From NCBI RefSeq assembly GCF_024713975.1, contig NC_091096.1, positions 20,620,458 through 20,684,457 on the forward strand: a stretch of DNA of 64,000 nucleotides. Direction: 5' to 3'. Source of the DNA: Paralichthys olivaceus. Lineage: Eukaryota; Chordata; Actinopteri; Pleuronectiformes; Paralichthyidae. The notes beneath the pieces were generated by a model, which was not told the origin of the DNA, did no database searches, and was given only the letters and a program-made list of their open reading frames with translations. A program made the position numbers and the translations under genes. Numbering within the stretch: the first letter of the stretch is position 1; every line of letters starts with the position of its first letter. Shown one piece after another: positions 1 to 16,257 of the stretch.

Positions 1-5120
<5,120 letters not shown>

Positions 5121-5214
5121 TTTCCTGGAAAATCAACACATGTGTGTCACAGTCAGACACAACCCACTCAGCTCAGACACAAGTTTCTTCTCTTCCAGAC
5201 ATCACCAATCAGTT
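5121..5214 (-). promoter_or_regulatory. Probable ggt1 5' UTR / promoter-proximal segment
   Basis: About 95 bases between the ggt1 start codon and the first recognisable retroviral sequence. No TATA box is evident on the minus strand. The retroviral remnant begins immediately beyond, so the transcription start must lie here, inside the remnant, or in a more distant noncoding exon. Confidence 0.35.
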
Positions 5215-6520
5215 TCATCATGCTAGCCAAACCTTTGATAATGGTAAAGTTGAGAAAGGTCAACCTTCTGAGTGGCGATTTGTGCGGGATTTGAAGGCTG
5301 TGAATGATGCTGTAATTGCTCGATTGCCTATTGTGCCCAACCCTTTAACGTTGCTTTCCAAAATTCCACCTGACGCAGCGTGGTTTTCGGTTGTAGACTT
5401 ATCAAATGCTTTTTTTAGTCTTGAACCTCTCCTCCTCACTCCAGGTTCAGCTCTCTTGCAGTATGTTGATGATCTACTCATTGCCAGTCCCACACAGGAG
5501 CAATGTGAAACAGATACGAACGCTTTGCTGAAAGAGGCCGCTGCATGACTTCCGTCCTCCTTCAGTCTCTTGGTGACAAATATTGTCCCGTCAACTACTT
5601 TTCTGCCAAACTCGACCCAGTGGCAGCTGGCCTTCCACGTTGCTTGCGTGCACTGGCCGCCTGTGAAAAAGCAGTTCTTGCCTCATGTGACATCGTAGGC
5701 TACTCTGACTTGGCGCTTCTTGTCACCCATGCTGTGTCTCTCATTTTCATAGAACAGAAGACCTCACATCTCTCTGCTGCTCGCTGGTTGCGGTATCGCA
5801 CTGTTCTTCTTGATATGCCCAACGACACAGTGAAACGCTGTTCAACCTTGAATCAGCCACGCTTCTCCCGCTTCCAGATGAGTCACTGTGTCACTGAACA
5901 TGACCTGACCTTTCTGACGAACCTCTTCTTAACTCTGACTTGAATCTGTATGTAGATGGGGCCGCCTCACGTAACCCTTGTTTCTGGTACTAACTGTGTT
6001 GGTTTTTCTGTCTGTTCTGATAGTGATGTTCTCAGAATCTCAAGTGACAACGGCAGACACTTCGTCATCTAGGAATGGATGTGCGAACATGTTGTACATA
6101 TCATCCAGCTAGTGGTGGAGCTGTGGAACGAGAGAGTGGCACACTCTAGAATAAGCTTGTGAAGTGCTGTGAAGAAATAGGTCTCACATGGACAATGGTC
6201 TAACCTTTCACCTAATGAGATTCTTTTTACAACTCCTCCCTACATTGGTGTGGGTCCTCCACCCTCTCCACTTCCATCCACAGACTTGTGTGATCATGAT
6301 ATGTTGTCCTATTGTTCTAACCTGACTAATGCTCTTTCAGACATCAGGAAACAGGTGACATCCTCCCTTCCTAATCCAGCTACTGAACCACTTCACAACC
6401 TCCATCCAGGTGATTTCGTGGTGGATTTTGGAGAAAGAACTGGTGCTCAAGCAGGTGGCAAGGCCCTACCAGGTGCTGCTCACAACCCACACTGCAGTGA
6501 AAGTTGCTGAAAGACCCAAC
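5215..6520 (+). pseudogene. Retroviral pol remnant (RT, RNase H, integrase)
   Basis: The first open segment (about 5215-5548) carries the RT block with WRFVRDLKAVN, then VVDLSNAFF, and the catalytic YVDDLL at 5462-5479. The stretch that normally separates the last two is largely missing, an internal deletion of roughly 80 codons by family comparison. A second frame (5545-5943) holds the RT connection region. The RNase H start is interrupted by stops near 5943. An integrase trace containing DNG and HF lies near 6040-6070, and the integrase C-terminal domain with a HPGDFVV motif lies at about 6250-6510. Frameshifts and stops make this a pseudogene. Confidence 0.8.
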
Positions 6521-6789
6521 TGGATCCACGCAAACCACTGCAAATGAGTACCATCTGAACAGCTGACGCCTCCAGCTGAAACCACACACACTGATACTCC
6601 CACAGGTTGAGAATCACCAAAGTATTGTGTGATTAGCACATGAGCATTCTGCCACAACAGAAGGTACGCAGTTACACTGCTCTCAACCAAATCCAATAGC
6701 AGGAAGAAATCCACCTGGCAATTGAAACCATGGACAGACCACGCCCATGGCATCCATTTCAATATCCAGGGTTTTGTGGCCTCAGGGGC

Positions 6790-8326
6790 TCACTGTGCAT
6801 GTTATTTGTGATTTCCTTGATTGTTGTTTTGCCCATTATTCTGCTAAGACATATTCCTGTTGAAGTCTCAGATGACTAGACACAAGAGAAGTTACTCGGG
6901 CCCCGTCATGGATATAAAGGAATTTATGGTTTCAACACATAAATTACACTGTTCATACATCATTTAGCTCATCGTGTTTGGCCTGTCAAGATTATAGAAC
7001 TACGCTGACTATTGTTTCTTTTCCTGATGATGGCTCATGTCAGTCCGGGGGAGGGAAAGGCAAGCCAGTTTGCCCCCTAGACTGCATTATCGTGCGCGCC
7101 TCTAGACAGACACATTGGTAGTAAAACAGCACTCTCTTCCGTACTTGCCCTGACATGTCAATTAAGACCCTGAAACCGCCACAGATAGCCTCTGGTAAGT
7201 TACCAATTGCACCTGATGCGACATTTACCTGCTTCAATCGGACCTATGGTAACACACAAGTCGGTGCCACTTCATTACCTTGGCATAAAATCCACACCCT
7301 TTACCCACCCAAATGCGCTAGTATTCCCCAGTCCTCTAAGGTTGGCCAGGAAATTGTGGAAGTCAGCAGTTTTGGTAGAAGATGCAAATGCGATGCTTTT
7401 GATGCTGGTATTGGGCCGTATCCTGATGTTATTTGGATTTGTGGTACTACTAGACGTCATCTTCCTGCTATTTGGACTGGTTTGCGTGCCATAGCTCTTT
7501 TAGCCCAGGAATTCCAAATTGCACCAGTTTCAAACTATGTTTGAGTGCTCTGTCTGTCCTCCCTCCCCGCCAATGTCACCATATCACCAAGCGCTCTGTG
7601 GGTCCCTTTGGCAGCTTTGATAATGTCATTGACTTTGATGCCATTGGCATGCCCAGAGGCGTGCCCGAAAAATGTAAGGCTCATAATGAAATTGCTGGTG
7701 GATATGTTCATTCCATTCCGTGGATTGGCACTGCTGTTGAGACTCAGAAGAAACAGAATGGATTAATTATCTTTACTATAATCAACAATGCTTCATTAAC
7801 TACACTTCCGCTGCTGTAACAGGTCTTGCAGATCAACTGTCCCCTACTTCCCTTATGTCCTGGCAAAATAGGATGGCTGTAGATTTGTTGTTAGCTGAAA
7901 GAGGTGGTGTATGTTTCATGTTTGGAGATGCCTGTTGTACTTACATCCCAAACAACACAGCACTTGATGGTTCTGTCTCCAGAGCCATTGCTGCCTTAGA
8001 ATCCCTCAGTAAAGAATGGACGGAGAATTGCCCATCCCTTTGATTGGTCCTCCATGCAGACATTTTTTCATAATTGGAAAGGCGTTATTCTCTCTTCTCT
8101 CTCTGCAGTTGTTCTGTTTCTGGTTATCTTTGCCCTGTGTGGCTGTTGTTTAATCCCTTGTGTACGAGGCCTCATCATCCGTACGATTGATGCAGGTGTT
8201 ACTAAGTCTATGCTGTCCTATCAGTCCGTACCCTTCTCCGTTTCAGACACTCCTGACTTGTTCCCAGTTCCGGACTACCTCGACTCAGACTGCTCCGATG
8301 ACTCTGACTCTGACACTTGTGTATAA
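6790..8326 (+). pseudogene. Retroviral env remnant (SU and TM pieces)
   Basis: Open pieces at 7155-7544, 7472-7819, 7855-8043 and 8054-8326 lie in different frames, so the envelope gene is broken by frameshifts and stops. The piece at 7855-8043 has a TM ectodomain with NRMAVDLLLAERGGVC followed by a CX6CC cysteine pattern (CFMFGDACC), the hallmark of gamma-type envelopes. The last piece has one hydrophobic membrane span followed by a Cys-containing stretch and a short acidic tail. An SU region rich in Cys, with a CFNRT sequon, is visible near 7225-7245. Not functional as it stands. Confidence 0.72.
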
Positions 8327-8496
8327 TTGTTTTTTGTTTTCCGAATTATTGCACTCCCCATGCTTGCCACATCCACCTCGAAGCTCGATTTATTTTCCTA
8401 CTTCATATTTCATGATACCTTAAATTGAATCTCTGTTTTTAGGGTTGATGTTTGTTGTTTAATGAAGTTTGTACATACTTGTGATAATTGTATGAT

Positions 8497-8509
8497 AAAA
8501 AGGGGGAAG
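8497..8509 (+). other. Polypurine tract of the ERV
   Basis: A 13-base purine run (AAAAAGGGGGAAG) directly abuts the TG start of the LTR, as expected for the plus-strand primer of reverse transcription. Confidence 0.75.
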
Positions 8510-8965
8510 TGTAATGGAAATTTGCATATAAACTTTACTTCATCAACTTGTGCTCGCAAAAGAGGAAATGTCTGGCGTACGTGCAGATGATTCAAAACTA
8601 GACAGATAGCTTTTTTCTTTTTTACCTTTAACTAACAAATGCCCTGGGTTTTGCTATGCACTTGGTAGATGTAACCTCAGTTCATGACCTTACTTGATGA
8701 TGATCCTCTTGTTGATATCGATCTGTGCAGCTAGCAAACATCCTCTTTCTTGCAGAAGCAAGAGCACAGATTTCTTCAGTGTTCATGCTATTCAGTAACG
8801 ATTGTCTCTTATGTTTCCTGTTTACCCGATTGTATAAAAACCTTCTTCTTTCCCTATTCGGGGTTGTTCCACTCTGAGCATTCGTGCTGACTGTGTAACC
8901 CTCTGCAGAGCTTTCTATTAAATGACCCAAAGACAACTCCGGTCAGAGAAACTCTTTATTTCACA
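8510..8965 (+). repeat. 3' long terminal repeat of the ERV
   Basis: Starts TGTAATGG right after the polypurine tract and ends ...TTTCACA, giving TG...CA ends and a length of about 456 bases. A TATA-like TATAAAA lies at 8833-8839 and an ATTAAA polyadenylation signal at 8917-8922, spaced as in a U3-R-U5 layout. No second LTR copy was found in the window. The right end is inferred from the CA dinucleotide and could shift by a few bases. Confidence 0.65.
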
Positions 8966-10645
8966 TCTCGAGATAAATTCACACCACACAACAATCTGTT
9001 AAGAAGCGAGAGAAGAAAATCCACTCACCTTTAGTTGTATTTGCTCAGACAGATGTTAGAATAAAGGACAAAACGAGAGAGATGAAGCTAACTCACAGTG
9101 TGTGCCACTAGTGATGGAGCATGATGTGTCATCTCTGGTTTTCGTGATGATGGAGCATCGTGCTCTCTGTGGTTTTAAGGTGTTACTTTGCTATGACGTC
9201 ACGTTGTTGTTGAGCAAAGCTTTTTAGATAATAGGCATGTGCCTCATTTGTCCACGTTTCATTTTTTTTAAAGACACAGACATTAAAAAAAGACATAGAC
9301 ACAGAGGAAGATGGGAGTGGGAGGACTAAGGTCATGAATGCTACGACTGTATGTCTGATCTTATAGGAATATTAGTGAGGGAGTGCACATTTAATTCTTA
9401 GTCTTCTTGTGAGTGAAACTTTTGAGTTGGTCTCTCCCTAACCTTCCATTTGGCTCTGATATCAATATGGCAGGTTGGCTAAAGTGAAGGTGAGAGTGGT
9501 CTGTTTACAGATGCAGCCGGCATCCAGCCCTGACTCTGGGGCTCTGTGTGATTGGTTTACCCGGCACCGTTGCCATGCTCAGTAACCGTGTCACAGTCTA
9601 TTTGGTTTATTCTGCCAGCATCCTCACACTGATTGAGATGCCTGAGCCTCCATCCCAGCAGCACAGGTCCAAGCTGGCAGCGTTGGTGGCAGGAGCTCCT
9701 CAATGAGAAACTACCCTTCTGTGGTGCTGAGCATGACTGTTGCTGGGCCGCATTGATAAAGCACTGTGAGAGGAGCATGTGGGCTGCTGCTACTGCTGCG
9801 GCTGTGATAGTGGCATAATCTAATCACTGCTATCCTGTTCTGGATCTCCCAGGTTCAGAGCCACCCTTAGGATGTGAGTTGATTTAATGGACAGAGTCAG
9901 CTGATTTATAGCGGAAGAGGACAATTTCATATCTATTTGTTGCACATCACGACAAAGCCTTCCTTCAGTTTTTGTGGGCACATCACTGTCACTGGATGGA
10001 GGATGTTTTATGAAATATCCGCTGGCACGTGTTTATATTTTTATCCCTCAGCTAAAGGCTTATGGGTTTCAGTTTGACTTTGCTAGGAGGAATACGCTGC
10101 TACCCTCTATGATTTGCTCAGATAATTTTCACACAATAAAGGCAGTGTCTGTACTGTATCCTCTGCAGCAAATCAACTGACACGCTGCTGTTGTTCCTTG
10201 GCTACAGGTACCTCGGCCACAGTGGAGAAGAAGATGATGTCATGTGTTTTTTTACATTTGACTATAGCCCTTTAATGACAGGGCCTCCATAGAGTGTGTG
10301 CTGCTATTATCATTTGAAAAATCAGCTACTTCTTTCCAAGCAGAGGTGGACACATGTGTCTGTAGCCTGTGTTTAAATGAAGGTCGTTGAACATGTTCAT
10401 TATAATCAGATGATAACTTGTATTTGTATTTTTGGCACATCTACAATTGTGCAACAAAGATCTCCGACCAGGTTTAATCTCTATGGTGGCAGATCTATTA
10501 GATCAATGTATTGTTGCTTCCTGTCAGTCAGCATGATTTGTGTGCTTTTTTATTTGGTCTTCATTTAATCTCTTAGAGCCCTATGTTAAATCTTCTCAAC
10601 CTGTTGGTTCACTGGAGTCACAAAGAGGTAAAATCATCTAATAAT

Positions 10646-10668
10646 TTAGATAGATAGATAGATAGATT
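10646..10668. repeat. (GATA)n microsatellite
   Basis: About five tandem TAGA/GATA units in AT-rich flanks. Confidence 0.85.
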
Positions 10669-12944
10669 GTCTTACAGTTTCTTACTGGACATATTAAGTA
10701 TTTTATGCAGTTTATTTTTAGTATTTACAGACAATGAAAAATACCAGACTGTTCTGTTTGTGTTTATTTGGGAGGAGATTCTTTTAAGAATAGATATTTT
10801 GATTTTTAGTCAGTGATCAAAAACAAATCCTCAAATCCTAGATCATACAATTCCCCTGATGTACCTCAGTGATGTTTTCTTAAATTAGACCCTGTCTGCC
10901 TCATAAATGTCCCAGTCTTTCAAATCCCACAGCTCCAGTCGATAACGGCTGCTGTCTGTTTAACACGACAAGTCTGGCTGAGATAACCCCGATGACATCA
11001 CCCAGGTTTTTTTAAATTCCCTCAGGAACCACAGAAGATATGATACATCTTAGCTGAAATATAAGTGTGAGAATTGCTGTGCCCTCTCAATCATCTCACA
11101 ACCACTTTTAACCAAGGTAAACCTGGTGCTATAGAGCTGGCTCAGAGTTGGTTTAACTTATGAACATTTCAAAAACCAGTTTGTTTTTCCACGGGCCAGA
11201 GCCGCCATACAGCCATGTCATTACATCACTGTATATGTCACTCTATATGTCTCCCAGCAACATTAGCGCCTACTTCAAGCAAAACCTCAACTATACATGC
11301 AGGACTGCAGAATCCTCCTGGCTTTGCAAATGCCATCCAAACATGACTGGTCCAAAGCATTTGTACTGCCTGTCATGATTGCTTTTTTGAGTTAGTTTGC
11401 ACTATACACACAACACACAGACTTCTTTAAGAATGGTGGTTACAATGTATTGGTTGATCTTGTTGGTCACGATAATCCCACCCCCCAGCCCCTGACGTAA
11501 ATTATTCCTTCTTCTTGACCAGCAAAGTACAATTTATTTGGCTGAGAGTGAGTTCTCTGGTTGTTGAAACACAAAGAACAGTTTCAAGATTAGACCCTGC
11601 CCTTGAAATGCTGCGGGGGGAAGGAGTATGAGACCCCTCCAGATCTTGTGACCTCTCAGGGGATCCCACAATATTCAAAATCTAACAAGAACACAAGAGC
11701 AGGGACAACAGTTGTGTGTGTTTAGGCCATGACATCATTTCAAGAGAGAGACAAAGCTCTGACAAAAGTAATGAGTAGCATGATGATACATCAAATGAAG
11801 GGAACAAGTCGGTCATAATGACAACCTCAAGGAAAACATGCAGCAGACTGGCTCCAGTGAGTGGAGTTCAGCTAAGGGAAATATTTACAGTAGCTCAACT
11901 GTTCTGCTGCACTAAACAAGAGTGAGACTTAATCAAGTTCAAAACATGAATCACTTTCTCTGAACCCACAATGAAAGGACCTACAAGTACTAGAGTTGCA
12001 CACAATATCACAACATCACCATCTGGTTACACTGAATTCAATACAATCTGCAAACGCTGTGTGTGATAAGATATCTTCACTAAGAGCTGTCTCTATAGTC
12101 TTTAATGTAGCCTCACTGATGAGTCCCCCCTCAGTGACCCCTGTGGGTATGTGAACAAGATACAGACGCATGTGACAGAAAGGTACGCTGGGACATGGAT
12201 GTTCTTCAAACAGTGACTATGATTTAGTGGAGTTGTGACAGATGCAAACAGGGTCTGACAGCCTGTGCAGTGGCTGTTAACAACTGTGCTAAAAGAAACA
12301 TTCATATTTACCCAGGGCCACTGGCAAAGCTCAAATTTGGGCGAGTGGGAAAAAGAAAAGACAAACTTTATATTATACTGAAGTATTAATATGACACAGG
12401 CAAGCCCTGAATCTGAGTTCTCATACATTTCTAGTTTTTGCAGGGGCAGATCCATGGACGGGGTCAGGGAGGCAGTGGCTGAAGCTGAAATTGGTGCTGC
12501 AGTAGGTACTGCTTTTTTTAATAAACTAATCACTAACAATAAATATGACATTAAGAATATGATTTCATTAAGAATTTGGTCGGCAATGTCAGTATTAATA
12601 GCAGCATTTATGTCTTTCATCACAGCCATTTCATATAATTTAGTTTACGTCTCAAAAACATGTTTATGTGTGCAAAAGTCCTTAAATCTGTAAATGAACT
12701 AAGGTGCAAACACAGAGCTAGTTCTTTTATCTGTTTCTGGTCTTTATGCTAAGCTATGCTTATTATTTGCTGGTTGCAGCTCATGTTTAGTGTAGCCAGA
12801 GGCGGAACCCCTCGAGCGGAGCCAGGGGGCACTTTTAACAATAACAATACTAACAATAAATGTGACGATTTCTTGAGAATTGTTAGTTTAGAACACAATG
12901 TGCTTGAAAAATGAACAAAATTCTAAATATATTCAACGATGTGT

Positions 12945-13100
12945 GGCCTTGAATCAAAGATATAAAGCTAACAGTGAACAAGGAAGGACTGGTATGTTAC
13001 TGAATCGGGAATTGTACATGTTGGAAATATAACATCCATGTACGAGTAAATTGTGGCCCCTGATTCAGAAAAATCCTTGATCAGCCACTGAGATATTGTC
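12945..13100. repeat. Dispersed repeat, copy A (inverted relative to 19105-19262)
   Basis: Shares with the reverse complement of 19105-19262 the ordered landmarks AGCTAACAG, TACTGAATC, GGAATTGT, GTGGCCCC and AAAAATCCTTGATC. Family not identified; probably a nonautonomous element fragment. Confidence 0.65.
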
Positions 13101-13336
13101 TTGTATGTTTTTAGGGATTGTGCATTTCATATTTGCCTGAGATGTTAAAAAAAACAGCACTGACATCTTCGAGTCTTTTATTCTGCTCTGTAGCTACCAA
13201 CAGGAGGAGGAGGAGGAGGAGGGGGTTCAGGGCTTGGAGGATGAGCAGATGCTGGGATTGGTCGGACGCTCCACGGTGCACAAACCTAAACAGCAGCGTA
13301 GAGCAGCCGGAGGATGAAGCAGCCGAGGAGCATCCC

Positions 13337-13361
13337 TCATCATCATCATCATCATCATCAC
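13337..13361. repeat. (TCA)n triplet run in lrrc75b 5' region
   Basis: Eight near-perfect TCA units about 270 bases upstream of the lrrc75b start codon. An AGG run lies at 13203-13220. Confidence 0.85.
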
Positions 13362-13628
13362 ACGAGCCATGCGCATTCACATATTTCTCAGTGCACGGGT
13401 GCAAAAGTCAAAATAACAGCGGTGTGAGAGGATGGTGATAAACTGAAACTGTCGCACCGGGATATTTTGCAGCTCCGCACCGGATCAGTGGTGCTGCTGA
13501 CGGCCAGAGCCAGACAGACAGCACGGCGCTGATATCCAGCATCCAGTGAGGAGCATCAGCTGCTGCCAGGAAAACAACAACCAAACAACACCGGGGGCTG
13601 ATCATAGCGCCCACAGAGAGAGGTCACG

Positions 13629-16211
13629 ATGGGCTCCAGACTGAGCAGACAGAGCAGCCTGGACAATGAGAATTTCTCCAAAAAGCGACGCAAGCTTCTG
13701 GATGGCGCCGGGGAGGTGAGCGACCGGGGCGGCGGACGGGGCGGCGGGGACTTTCTGTTCGCGCTGATGCTGAAATCGGACAAACTGCCCGGGATGCTGC
13801 GCAGGAGCAACCACAGCCCGTACATGAGGCGGGTGGCGTGGATCAAGGAGATTCAGAAGCTGCTCCGAGAGCGCAGGATCGAGCAGGCGACCGACGTGCT
13901 CAAATTACTGAGGAAGGTAAGAGGACAGAGTATGTGCGCACAGCTCGGCCTGCAGGAGCCCCGTCAACAACCTGTTTACACTGAGCTGCCGCTGCTCTGG
14001 TGCTGATGCTGCTCCGGGCATCCTTATTAACATGTCCCCCAAGCAACAGATGGGGCAACAAGCAGGGGATGCTCCCATACGTGTGTACAGAAATCTCCGT
14101 GAGGACCATTTTGAGCCTTACTCTGCCTTTTATTACGCGCTGACCCACTTTCTATGAAATTACTTGTAGATGTAGGTTTGAGCAGGATAAGCTTTATGTT
14201 TGGCATTTCATTGTGATGGCTAGTGATAGGGTAAGGAGCTTTAGGGAATGCATCACGCCAATGAGTGTCCTCGCCAAGAAGTTCAAGGTTGTGTGTGTGT
14301 AGTTTAATTTGTGTCACATGTGCGCATGTACCTCATCCCTGACCTCTGACTTCTAACCTCCGACCCCAGCCCTTCTCCCATCCTCGCTGCCACTCCCTCC
14401 AGAAGTATTTTTTTTCTACAGGAACTAGGCCACTGGCAGAGCATGTGTACCTGTGACACATCGTTTCAGTGACAGACGCAGCATGTGACTCAACACACTC
14501 TCCCCGTGGGCAGACGTGCACCATGCTGACACAGATGCATCCTGCGTGTCATCGCCTCATCCCAAATGTATCATTGTCTTTACAACACACGCCACCATCC
14601 TCCCTCAACACCTGTCCTTGTTTGCTCTGCTGTGGTCATCCTCACCTCTCCTAAGCCTGGTCTACTGCTCCCATTAGAGCGGCCTGCCCCCCTCCAACCC
14701 TCTCCACTTCTTATGTCTCCTTCTCTCTCTCTGTAATGGCCTGTGCTCTAGCAGCAACAATGTAAGCCCTGGAGCCCAAAGAATCAACATTATTCCTCTC
14801 CAAAAGGTTTCATTAACTCTTACTCAGAGAGAGAAGGTCACAGAGATGCAAATGAAGCGTACTGTCATGGCTTCAACAGTGGCTTTTTCATATTGTGGGT
14901 CATATTTTGTTGCTTCACAATGTTTTTTTTATGGAAAATGACTTGTTTTTTTCCATGAGTTGATGTTTTAGCTTTTGGCAGATGAAAAAAATCTTAAAAC
15001 GCAATCGGATCAGATTAAAAATGCACAGTCATGAAGCCCAGAACACTAGTGTGCTCATGGTCTCTAAAAATAGTCAATAGCTATGAACAGGTAGTCGTGA
15101 CCTAGAGAATTCCCTGCTATGCTGAGGAACTAGAGTTGGATCACAGACACAGGTTTGTTTTCTGAGCCTTTCCTCACCTGCTGTGAGAGATGTAGCATTA
15201 AAACATACCTAAAAGATGTAGGTGCACTAAAAATGTGACAGCAGCTTCAGTGATCTCATTTGTTTGCCTGCCCTCAGGCCTCCCTCTCTCTTTTAGCTGT
15301 GGGCCAATCTAGCATTAATTACTCTGAAGCTTTGACACGGGAGAGAGAGAGTTGAACCTCCTTAATCAGGCTGATGAGATAAACTGACTTGCCAAGGCAT
15401 CTTGACAGCCACATCACAGGGGACAGGGGCTCGCTCCCTTCAAATGAGCTCCACTGTTATTAAATAAGGCTTACTTTATCTTTTGTCACTGCACTGCAAC
15501 CAGGCAGATGTCTGAGAGATCCTGTTCTTTGAATTTAAAAGAAGTTTGAGGCAGAGTTAATTAGTGTGTAACACCGAGCTCTGCTCCAGATATGAGAAGA
15601 GATCTGAGCCGTGCTGCAGATATGGCGAGGATTCATGGTCTCATGCTGAGCCTGCACATGACAATTGATTGTGTCTAAACTCAGATGGGGAGATATTTTT
15701 ATACCTTGTTTCTTTTGGTTTTTTCCAGGAGGTCAGAAGCAGCGTTTCGGCTGCCCTGGGTTCAGTCTGTGTTTACTGTTGCTCTTGTTAAAGGAGGAGC
15801 CAGTTGTGTGGAGCTGCCAACCTCCCACTCAAGCTGTCTATTATAATCAATGCTGATTGTGTTCCAGAGAGAAGCAACTGTGCTTGCGCAGGTGTGTGCA
15901 CACTGTATGTCTCTAAGGTTTGCATCTGCCGTTAAAGTTGCATGGGCTCCCACAAGGGCTTTGCCTCCTCAGGACCCGTGTTGATGAAGACAGATTGTTG
16001 TAGGTCAGTGCACACACAGCTGTGTCTCACAGTCAAGGAGTCATCTGAATGAAAATCTGCTCTTTTTTAGTTTAGCTTTGATTTGTTTTTAATGCAGAAG
16101 CTGTTGGTTTTGTCTCATGTGAGATTAAACTGCCTCGACAGTCGGCAGCTTTGACTTCTTTGGAAATGTATTTATGGCCTGCTCAAATTTCTGCCACTGT
16201 CATCTGGTTAG

Positions 16212-16257
<46 letters not shown>

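Larger units (their letters stand above)
5215..8965 (+). mobile_element. Endogenous retrovirus remnant, 5'-truncated, gamma/epsilon-like
   Basis: A provirus fragment in the order reverse transcriptase, RNase H/connection, integrase, env, polypurine tract, 3' LTR. No 5' LTR, gag or protease is seen, and the left edge falls inside reverse transcriptase. Pol is frameshifted, carries in-frame stops and lacks part of the RT core; env is split across frames. It cannot encode functional proteins as it stands. RT and integrase wording and a CX6CC-type envelope resemble gammaretrovirus-like fish ERVs; the exact genus is inference. The element is opposite in orientation to ggt1 and its left end abuts the ggt1 5' region. 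Confidence 0.85.
8966..13628. other. Intergenic spacer between ERV and lrrc75b
   Basis: No convincing gene. It holds a GATA microsatellite (10646-10668), a fish-type dispersed repeat near 12740-12800 (GCTAAGCTATGC...GGTTGCAGCTCATGTTTAG) and one arm of a dispersed repeat at 12945-13100. The last 450 bases, with AGG and TCA triplet runs, are probably the lrrc75b promoter and 5' UTR. Open frames here are short and lack family resemblance. Confidence 0.6.

Noticed and set aside
12102..12629. 175-codon open frame on the minus strand upstream of lrrc75b
   Set aside because: No family motif, low-complexity composition and repeat-derived blocks nearby; likely chance.
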